The notes below the pieces were generated by a model. It was not told where the DNA came from. It saw only the letters and a list, made by a program, of their open reading frames with translations, and ran no database searches. A stretch of DNA of 6,103 nucleotides from Thaumarchaeota archaeon UBA223. GTDB lineage: Archaea > Thermoproteota > Nitrososphaeria > Nitrososphaerales > UBA57. The translations under genes were made by a program, and so were the position numbers. Within the stretch, counting starts at the first letter, position 1, and each line of letters begins with the position of its first letter. Below are positions 1 through 5,096 of this stretch, in pieces. The stretch is taken from positions 1 to 6,103 of the forward strand of contig DAHJ01000006.1 in NCBI GenBank assembly GCA_002495905.1. Reading direction: 5' to 3'.

Positions 1-193
1 AAATATAATCAATATAAAATCTGAAAATGAATTATTACAAAATAAAAATGGAATAATTATAGCAAAAGAACTATTAAGAGTATTAAAAGAATCTCCTAAA
101 GATTCAAATGGAAAAAATTCAACTGCAATACAAGATAAAATAACAAAAGCAGGAATAGAAACACTAGAAATATCAAAAATAATGGAGGAATAA
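1..193 (+). CDS. 3' end of an upstream gene, probably Mre11 nuclease (partial)
   Basis: An open frame enters from the left edge (first full codon at base 2) and ends at TAA 191-193, leaving 63 C-terminal residues. The visible part is polar and lysine/glutamate rich, with a helical stretch around GIIIAKELLRVLKE and the ending LEISKIMEE. It contains no catalytic motif, because phosphoesterase motifs would lie upstream of the window. The stop is one base before the rad50 ATG, so the two genes are almost certainly co-transcribed. In archaea the partner gene directly before rad50 is usually mre11, whose product is the Mn-dependent nuclease of the double-strand break repair complex. The identity therefore rests on gene order and not on recognised residues. 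HerA or NurA, which sometimes share this operon, are the alternatives. That this is a real coding end is much surer than its name. Confidence 0.7.
   Translation, partial: NIINIKSENELLQNKNGIIIAKELLRVLKESPKDSNGKNSTAIQDKITKAGIETLEISKIMEE
184..188 (+). promoter_or_regulatory. Shine-Dalgarno site of rad50
   Basis: GGAGG lies six bases before the ATG at 195 and inside the last codons (ATG GAG GAA) of the upstream gene. It fits pairing with the CCUCC at the 3' end of archaeal 16S rRNA. It supports the ATG at 195 as the start and fits translation within an operon. The genes here with apparent promoters of their own (kelch, mscS, gar1) lack such a site and look leaderless. Confidence 0.8.
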
Positions 194-194
194 A

Positions 195-2192
195 ATGATT
201 ATCAAAAAACTCATATTAGAAAATATTAGAAGTCATGAATCAACAGAAATAGAATTTGCTGAAGGTAAAACATTGATACGAGGAGATATAGGATCGGGAA
301 AATCAAGCATTATGATGTCAATAGAGGCAGCATTATTTGGAAAAAGATTAAAAAAACTTGTAAGATTAGGTGAAGAGAGTGGCAAAATTGAATTAACATT
401 TGAAATAAAGGACGAAAATCTAAGAAAAAAATACACAGTAATTAGAAAATTATCAACGTCAACGCAAAAAGGAGGAGAAATAATTTATCACAATGAGAGA
501 AATAGAAAGGAATTTTCAGCAGAAGAATTATCAATAGAAGTTACAAGAATACTTGGTATAAATGAAAGTGCAAATGCGCAAGAGATATTCCATGCATTTG
601 TTTTAGCAAAACAGAAGGAATTAGAGAAATTGATAGAAGGGGGTAGAAAAAGTGATGTTAATGAACGAACAACAATTTTAATGAAAGCATTTGAGATGGA
701 AGCATATAAATTTGCAATAGATAATGCAGGAAGACTAAATCAACGAATTAAGGATAGAACAATTGGTAAAAAAGGAGAAATAAAGAAGTTAGACGAGATT
801 GAAGAGAACATACTAAGAAAGAATGATAGAATAAATAAGTTGAATAAGGAATTAGAAGTAATATCACAAACATTAAAAGTTAAAAAAGAGAAATATATTT
901 CTAAAAAAGACGAATATGATAAAGTTAAAGAAGAAAGAGCAAAGATTACTGTAATAAATACATTAATTAGATCTAAAGAAGAAGAAATTAAAGATAAAAA
1001 AGAAGAGATTCAAACAAATGATAAAAAGAGAAATGTAAAAAAAGACAAATTAATAGAATCAGGAAAAACTATTGAACAAATTAGAAAAGGTTTAGAAAAT
1101 TTAGTTACATTAGACGAACTTAAGAAAAAAGAAGATAGATTAACTGAACAAATCACGCATTTAAAGATGGATAAGAATAGAAAGGGAGATGATGCAAAAA
1201 GATATGAAGAAATACGTAAAGATGGTAGATGCACTACTTGTGGAAGAGAAATTAGCAGTAGTTCAGGTTATGATGAGTTAATTTCTACAGCGAATATGGA
1301 AAAAGAAGACATAGAAAAAGAGATTGTCAAAATAAATGAAGAAAAGAAGTCAATTCGAGAAACAATTGAAGAAAATCAGAAAAATAAAGATTTAGAAAGA
1401 GATCTAGAAGAAATTGACGGTATTGATGAAGTAAATAAGAGATTAAATGAGAGGATTCAAGGTTTAACCGATGAGATAGATCAACAGAAAGTAAAATTAG
1501 ACAAATTGCCAGATAAAAATAAAGTAGAATTATTAGATGAAGAACAAAAAAGAGCTGAAGAAGAGTTTCATAATGAAAACAATAAATCGACAATAATTAA
1601 CCGAGATTTACAGAATGAAACAAATAATCTAAATGAAATGAAATTGGAGTTGAAGAAATTAAAACAAACAAAATTAGATATAAATAGACTTGATGAGATT
1701 AATGAATGGTTAAACAAATATTTTATCAACACAGTACAATTAATTGAAGATCATGTTATTCATACAATTAATTACAAGTTTAATGAACTATTCAAAGAAT
1801 GGTTTGAACTATTAGTAGAAGACACTAGTAAAACTGTAAGAGTTGACGAGAAATTTACACCAATCATTGAACAAAATGAATTTGAACAAGAATATGAAGA
1901 ACTTTCTGGAGGAGAGAAGGCAGGAATTGCACTTGCATATAGATTAGCATTGAATAGTTTGATACGACAGCAACCAATAGGTTTTAGGCCGGAGTTATTG
2001 ATGCTAGATGAACCAACAGATGGTTTTAGTAAAGAGCAGCTTACAAAAGTAAGTAATATATTATCAGATATTGAAAATGAACAAGTAATCATAGTATCAC
2101 ATAATCAGGAATTTACAATATTAGATCAGATAATCAACGTAACAAAAGAAAACGACATATCAAAGATACAAACACAGTCATATGGAGATTGA
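195..2192 (+). CDS. rad50: DNA double-strand break repair ATPase Rad50 (compact form)
   Basis: Rad50 is the SMC-like ATPase that binds Mre11 and clamps and tethers DNA ends. All ABC-ATPase elements are present in order: Walker A GDIGSGKS at residues 30-37; a Q-loop glutamine near 140 (VLAKQKE); a long charged coiled coil from about 180; the zinc-hook CxxC as CTTC at 346-349; a returning coiled coil to about 510; the ABC signature LSGGEK at 570-575; Walker B LLMLDE with D605 and E606; the D-loop PTDGFS; and the switch histidine H636 in IIVSHNQ. At 665 residues it is clearly shorter than Pyrococcus furiosus Rad50 (882 aa), the loss being in the coiled-coil arms. The hook sits almost exactly mid-protein, so the arms are symmetric and the gene is intact. 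It follows the probable mre11 by one base. The start is ATG with a good ribosome binding site. Its stop directly touches the antisense tRNA-Leu. A generic SMC-domain protein is the only real alternative, and the hook argues against it. Confidence 0.95.
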   Translation: MIIKKLILENIRSHESTEIEFAEGKTLIRGDIGSGKSSIMMSIEAALFGKRLKKLVRLGEESGKIELTFEIKDENLRKKYTVIRKLSTSTQKGGEIIYHNERNRKEFSAEELSIEVTRILGINESANAQEIFHAFVLAKQKELEKLIEGGRKSDVNERTTILMKAFEMEAYKFAIDNAGRLNQRIKDRTIGKKGEIKKLDEIEENILRKNDRINKLNKELEVISQTLKVKKEKYISKKDEYDKVKEERAKITVINTLIRSKEEEIKDKKEEIQTNDKKRNVKKDKLIESGKTIEQIRKGLENLVTLDELKKKEDRLTEQITHLKMDKNRKGDDAKRYEEIRKDGRCTTCGREISSSSGYDELISTANMEKEDIEKEIVKINEEKKSIRETIEENQKNKDLERDLEEIDGIDEVNKRLNERIQGLTDEIDQQKVKLDKLPDKNKVELLDEEQKRAEEEFHNENNKSTIINRDLQNETNNLNEMKLELKKLKQTKLDINRLDEINEWLNKYFINTVQLIEDHVIHTINYKFNELFKEWFELLVEDTSKTVRVDEKFTPIIEQNEFEQEYEELSGGEKAGIALAYRLALNSLIRQQPIGFRPELLMLDEPTDGFSKEQLTKVSNILSDIENEQVIIVSHNQEFTILDQIINVTKENDISKIQTQSYGD

Positions 2193-2277
2193 TGCGGGAG
2201 GTGGGATTTGAACCCACGAACACCTAAGTGATAGGAGCCTAAATCCTACGCCTTTGACCGGGCTGGGCTACCCCCGC
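2193..2277 (-). tRNA. tRNA-Leu (anticodon UAG)
   Basis: On the minus strand an 85-nt class II tRNA folds cleanly. The acceptor stem is GCGGGGG/CTCCCGC with one G-U pair. There is a short D stem (GCC/GGC) with GG in the loop. The anticodon stem is TAGGA/TCCTA with loop TTTAGGC, giving U33, anticodon UAG (2241-2239) and G37. A long variable arm (14 nt, CAC/GTG core) and the T arm GTGGG-TTCAAAT-CCCAC follow, then discriminator A73. The long variable arm and A73 agree with leucine. It should read CUA and, by wobble, other CUN codons. No intron and no encoded CCA are present. The 3' end lies against the rad50 stop codon, so 3' trailer and terminator must lie antisense within rad50. Its 5' side faces the kelch gene across 41 bp. 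Confidence 0.96.
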
Positions 2278-2287
2278 ACTATAACAG

Positions 2288-2298
2288 TTTATTTAATA
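2288..2298 (+). promoter_or_regulatory. TATA-like box of the kelch gene
   Basis: The AT-only stretch TTTATTTAATA is centred about 26 bases before the TTG start at 2319, the spacing expected for a leaderless archaeal transcript. It lies in the 41-bp gap between the divergent tRNA-Leu and kelch genes, so it may also affect the tRNA, whose 5' end is only about 16 bases from its centre. A second AT stretch at 2307-2314 (ATATATTC on the minus strand) is about 33 bases from the tRNA 5' end and is another candidate for the tRNA promoter. Confidence 0.5.
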
Positions 2299-2318
2299 CT
2301 ACAAAGAATATATTTCGA

Positions 2319-3557
2319 TTGAGATATCTAATTTTATTACTAATTGTCGTTCTATCTACATTTTATGTCACAAGCATCTCTAATTCATTTGCAGAGGAAA
2401 ATGAATGGAATACAAAATCACCCATGCCAACAATAAGAACTGAACATACGGCGTCAATAATTGATGATAAAATATACGTCATTGGAGGGTTCAATCGTAA
2501 TGGAGAGGTAATAAACAGAGTAGAAGTATATAACATAAGTGAAGACAAATGGGATGAAGTAGAACCTATGCCCGTTGCATTGCATCATGCGTCGGCAACT
2601 TCTTCCAACAACAAGCTATACGTAATAGGAGGATTCATTGATGGATGGAATCCAATTTCAAGAATGTATATCTATGATCCACAAGAAGATTCATGGACAG
2701 AAGGGAAATCTATGCCAACCGCAAGAGGTGCATTAACAACTCAAACATACAATAACTATATTTTTGCAATAGGCGGAATGACGAATTTTGGACCCACAAC
2801 AATTAACGAAATGTATGACGTAGAGAAGGAAATATGGGTTACAAAAGAACCAATGTCAACTGCAAGGGAACATCTTGCGTCAGGAATTATAGAAGATAGA
2901 ATTTTTGTTGTAGGAGGAAGAGTTCAGTTTGGTGCAAATCTGAACGATAATGAGATGTACAACATAAATGAAGATAGATGGGAAATAATGGAAGATATGG
3001 TCTCGGAGAGAGGCGGATTAGCTGCGGCAGTATTGAAAGAAAGTGTATTTGTTTTTGGTGGAGAATCCAGGACTAAGACATTTAATAACAATGAACAGTT
3101 CAATTCGATAGACAATATATGGATAAGTAGGGAAGAAATGCCTACAGCAAGGCACGGATTAGTCTCAATTGCGTATAATTTCTCTATATTTGTTATAGGA
3201 GGAGGAACAGAACCGGGATATAGCATGAGTGGATTAAATGAAGTATTTACGCCAATTGAATTTCAAAAGGTGCAAAATGAAGAAATCGAGGTAGTCCCAC
3301 AAGTCAATACAAGTAATCAGGTTGTAGATATAATTCCTGAACAGGAAGACGAAATGGAAATAGACATAGTATCTGAAATTGCAGATCCTTTCGACTCATG
3401 TCAATTAGTTGATAGATGTCTATCGCCAAGTGAACAAAGATCCTCAAGAATAATTTACTACATATTTGTAATTTTAATAGTAATTCTAATGATTGCCATA
3501 ATATTCACACTAATTTCTTTGTATAGATATACAAAACTAGATAAAAACAAAGATTAG
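2319..3557 (+). CDS. Secreted, membrane-anchored six-blade kelch propeller protein
   Basis: The product is 412 residues. A signal peptide (hydrophobic residues 4-18, SFA before a likely cut after A25) is followed by six kelch repeats. Their Gly-Gly pairs fall at 56, 104, 152, 199, 247 and 294 and their tryptophans at 30, 78, 126, 173, 221 and 268. The very even 47-48 residue spacing predicts a complete six-bladed beta-propeller. An acidic linker follows (about 316-360), then two cysteines (C361, C367) likely to pair outside the cell, a hydrophobic helix at 378-401, and a short basic tail ending KLDKNKD. This is a type I topology with the propeller outside. N-glycosylation sequons occur at N72, N287 and N330. 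Kelch propellers usually bind proteins or sugars. No catalytic residue of galactose oxidase or another enzyme is evident, so the role is unknown. The start is TTG, chosen because it gives a full signal peptide and has a TATA-like box about 26 bases upstream. The TAG overlaps the stop of the convergent mscS gene. Confidence 0.9.
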   Translation: MRYLILLLIVVLSTFYVTSISNSFAEENEWNTKSPMPTIRTEHTASIIDDKIYVIGGFNRNGEVINRVEVYNISEDKWDEVEPMPVALHHASATSSNNKLYVIGGFIDGWNPISRMYIYDPQEDSWTEGKSMPTARGALTTQTYNNYIFAIGGMTNFGPTTINEMYDVEKEIWVTKEPMSTAREHLASGIIEDRIFVVGGRVQFGANLNDNEMYNINEDRWEIMEDMVSERGGLAAAVLKESVFVFGGESRTKTFNNNEQFNSIDNIWISREEMPTARHGLVSIAYNFSIFVIGGGTEPGYSMSGLNEVFTPIEFQKVQNEEIEVVPQVNTSNQVVDIIPEQEDEMEIDIVSEIADPFDSCQLVDRCLSPSEQRSSRIIYYIFVILIVILMIAIIFTLISLYRYTKLDKNKD

Positions 3558-4585
3558 TAAAGAATTTCTTCAGGATCGAAATAGTCAGTTTTACGTGTTG
3601 TTCGGGTTTTACCTAATGTTTTTAATTCTTTGAGGAAATTAGTACGAATATTAGATTTAATTTTATCAATTTGATTATATTTAGTTGTATAACAAATTAA
3701 TTCAAGAGTGAATTCGTCACCATGAAGATCATTAATTAGAACAATCGGTCGAGGTTTGGATTCAATGTAATTAGTAATAGTAGCAGATTGAATAAGTATC
3801 TTACGAATTTTATCAGCATTATGAAAACTACTAGTTTTATAATGAAGATTAATTAAATAATTTTTACCTTGATTAATTGAAACAGTATTAGAGATTAACA
3901 AGTTATTAGGTATAACAGTAACATTTTGTTCTTGATCAACTACTTTACTAAACATTAAACCAATGTTTGACACCACACCAGAAATTTGTTTATCATTTAT
4001 AGAAAGAAGATCACCTTGTTTGAATGGTTTCCAAATAAAAATAATTAATCCAGATAAAAGATTACCCAATGTATCCTTGGCAATTGCAAAAGAAAGAATT
4101 ATTATTGATAAAACAATAATGATTAATAATAAATTATTTTCAACGTCATAACCAAATAATCCAATAATAATCCAAAATGAAATAAAACTAATCGAAAATG
4201 TTGACATTTTTTGTAAGATTCGTAAAGAAAATACATCCATCTTTCTTTTTACTGATGAATCAGCTAAAGATGATTTTGCAATACGATTAAGAAGTATAGC
4301 AGCAATAAGGATAGTAAAAATTTGAGAGAATGTTTGTACATAAGAGAATTGAGAAGAAATCAGATTTTCATTAAAATAAATAATAAGATTAATTCCCAAG
4401 CTTATAATAAACAAGTAAATAGGAATACGTAATGGAGCATTATCCTTAGTTTTAAACCGAAAAATAGTTTTTCGAGAGTAATAATCAACTAAATATGCAG
4501 AGATTAAAGAGAAAACAAAAATAATTCCTGGTAAAATTAAATCATCGGCAGGAATCAAAAAGATAGAATTAGTCAACTGTATCAC
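3554..4585 (-). CDS. mscS: MscS-family small-conductance mechanosensitive channel
   Basis: This is a 343-residue integral membrane protein. Hydrophobic helices lie near residues 16-35, 53-71, 84-103, 128-146 and 151-170. The last runs into the family's pore-lining helix (AIAKDTLGNLLSGLIIF, about 167-183), followed by the conserved KPFKQGD turn at 186-192. A beta domain comes next, with the characteristic IPNNLLISN segment at 225-233, and then a soluble alpha/beta C-terminal domain. E. coli MscS has three helices in 286 residues, so this is a modest N-terminal extension of the family. It should open on membrane tension to release solutes in osmotic downshift. The start is GTG with a TATA-like box about 24 bases upstream and no ribosome binding site, suggesting a leaderless message. 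Its TAA overlaps the TAG of the convergent kelch gene. Confidence 0.93.
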   Translation of the reverse strand: MIQLTNSIFLIPADDLILPGIIFVFSLISAYLVDYYSRKTIFRFKTKDNAPLRIPIYLFIISLGINLIIYFNENLISSQFSYVQTFSQIFTILIAAILLNRIAKSSLADSSVKRKMDVFSLRILQKMSTFSISFISFWIIIGLFGYDVENNLLLIIIVLSIIILSFAIAKDTLGNLLSGLIIFIWKPFKQGDLLSINDKQISGVVSNIGLMFSKVVDQEQNVTVIPNNLLISNTVSINQGKNYLINLHYKTSSFHNADKIRKILIQSATITNYIESKPRPIVLINDLHGDEFTLELICYTTKYNQIDKIKSNIRTNFLKELKTLGKTRTTRKTDYFDPEEILY

Positions 4586-4604
4586 AAGTAATTAAGTAAA
4601 AAAA

Positions 4605-4612
4605 GATATATG
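4605..4612 (-). promoter_or_regulatory. TATA-like box of the mscS gene
   Basis: Read on the minus strand, CATATATC is centred about 24 bases before the GTG at 4585. This places transcription start at or next to the start codon. It lies just downstream of the T-tracts that probably end the tRNA-Arg transcript on the same strand. Confidence 0.55.
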
Positions 4613-4620
4613 TTTAACTG

Positions 4621-4668
4621 AAAAAATTAGCATAAATAGAAAAAATAGACTCAAAAATAATAAAAAAA
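4621..4668 (-). terminator. Multiple T-tract terminator behind tRNA-Arg
   Basis: On the minus strand, just past the tRNA 3' end, come runs of seven, five, six and six T (4668-4662, 4657-4653, 4645-4640, 4626-4621), without a stable hairpin. Archaeal RNA polymerase stops at such T-rich tracts. The tRNA-Arg transcript would end here, keeping it separate from mscS, which starts downstream on the same strand. Confidence 0.65.
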
Positions 4669-4676
4669 TAATAACG

Positions 4677-4762
4677 CGGGCCCGGAGGGATTTGAACCCA
4701 CGACCTCCGGCTTTCCCCATTATAGAGGGCCGATGCTCTAATCCAAGCTGAGCTACGGGCCC
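4677..4762 (-). tRNA. tRNA-Arg (anticodon UCU) with a 10-nt intron
   Basis: The minus strand folds as a class I tRNA. The acceptor stem GGGCCCG/CGGGCCC is perfect. The D stem is GCTC/GAGC, with G18-G19 and A20 in the loop. The anticodon stem is TCGGC/GCCGG (with one U-G pair). A 5-nt variable region, the T loop TTCAAAT and G73 follow. The anticodon loop is 17 nt, so an intron is required. Removing 4722-4713 gives loop CCUCUAA with anticodon UCU (4726-4724). A20, C35, U36 and G73 agree with arginine identity. The mature tRNA is 76 nt with no encoded CCA, and should read AGA and AGG, the commonest arginine codons in the neighbouring genes. Odd points are C33 instead of U33 and a U-U mismatch at 50-64 in the T stem. 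No alternative 7-nt loop obtained by deleting 10 contiguous bases restores U33. A damaged gene copy is possible, but the perfect acceptor stem, promoter and terminator favour function. Confidence 0.85.
4713..4722 (-). other. Archaeal tRNA intron at position 37/38 (10 nt)
   Basis: The intron reads TAATGGGGAA on the minus strand. Exon bases CCTC (4728-4725) pair with intron GGGG (4718-4715), including one U-G pair, as a 4-bp helix. On its 3' side is a 3-nt AAA bulge (4714-4712) directly against the anticodon stem. On the other end the 5' bulge merges with the terminal loop TATAAT. This is the bulge-helix-loop version of the splicing endonuclease site. Cutting after the second base of each bulge gives exactly this interval. 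Shifting the cut by one base gives the same mature sequence. Confidence 0.75.
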
Positions 4763-4784
4763 ATATTTAGATTAAATTAATCAG

Positions 4785-4793
4785 ATATAATTA
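4785..4793 (-). promoter_or_regulatory. TATA-like box of tRNA-Arg
   Basis: Read on the minus strand the segment contains AATTATAT, centred about 26 bases before the mature 5' end of the tRNA at 4762. This suggests that transcription begins at or very near the mature end. Confidence 0.5.
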
Positions 4794-4837
4794 TTACAAA
4801 ATATATACACATGAATTTGAATTATCATAGAAAAGGG

Positions 4838-4847
4838 TTAATATAAT
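4838..4847 (+). promoter_or_regulatory. TATA-like box of the gar1-tfb pair
   Basis: TTAATATAAT is centred about 24 bases before the gar1 ATG at 4866. No ribosome binding site precedes that ATG, so a leaderless message is likely. The box shares a 103-bp divergent spacer with the tRNA-Arg promoter. Confidence 0.55.
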
Positions 4848-4865
4848 CAACAGTATTATCGATGC

Positions 4866-5087
4866 ATGGAGCAAACGGGATTAGCTTTACATATCGCAAA
4901 AAGTGGCCGATTAATTATTCAGTGTAAGTCGAAAAAAGTAAATGGAAAAAATGTTTTTGATCAACGTGGAAATAAAATTGCAAAAATCTCTGAGATAATT
5001 GGACCGGTTAAATCTCCTTATATTTCTGCAATTCCTTTAAATGAGAAAGCTAAAAGAGTTATAGGCAAGAAAGTGTATATTAAATAA
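4866..5087 (+). CDS. gar1: H/ACA RNA-protein complex protein Gar1
   Basis: A 73-residue protein with the Gar1 core. It carries LHIAKSGRLII near residues 8-18, a VFDQRGNKIAKISEI segment near 30-44, and GPVKSPY at 46-52, the most recognisable family stretch. Gar1 binds the Cbf5 catalytic subunit and helps load and release substrate in the H/ACA particle that makes pseudouridines in rRNA. The protein is at the short end for archaeal Gar1 and lacks any glycine-arginine tail of the eukaryotic type. It is the first gene of a pair with tfb, an order seen in many archaea. The start is ATG. A second ATG four bases upstream (4862) is in another frame. The stop is nine bases before the tfb start and lies in the same frame as tfb. 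Confidence 0.9.
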   Translation: MEQTGLALHIAKSGRLIIQCKSKKVNGKNVFDQRGNKIAKISEIIGPVKSPYISAIPLNEKAKRVIGKKVYIK

Positions 5088-5096
5088 TTATATAAC

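Noticed and set aside
1772..2092. 106-codon open frame on the minus strand inside rad50 (and shorter ones at 233-436, 1010-1234, 1327-1593)
   Set aside because: These are shadows of the AT-rich, lysine/glutamate-rich rad50 frame. They are serine/leucine/phenylalanine rich with no motif, and rad50 is fully explained by the plus strand.
2400..3210. Kelch blades as a DNA-level tandem repeat
   Set aside because: The roughly 143-base period is clear in the protein, but the nucleotide copies have diverged strongly, so this is old domain duplication and not a recent repeat array.
2924..3226. 100-codon minus-strand frame within the kelch gene
   Set aside because: It lies opposite three intact kelch blades, has no recognisable domain and no promoter, and is a mirror of the repeat coding sequence.
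3963..4151. Plus-strand 62-codon frame inside mscS
   Set aside because: It overlaps the most conserved part of the channel (pore helix and beta domain) in antisense and has no supporting signal.
4677..4762. tRNA-Arg as a pseudogene, or as another isoacceptor such as Ser, Trp or Lys
   Set aside because: Other intron cuts give UGA, GGA or UCA anticodons that do not suit this class I body, and a Lys anticodon cannot be formed. The perfect acceptor stem, A20 and G73, the promoter box and the T-tracts make decay less likely, though C33 and the T-stem mismatch leave some doubt.
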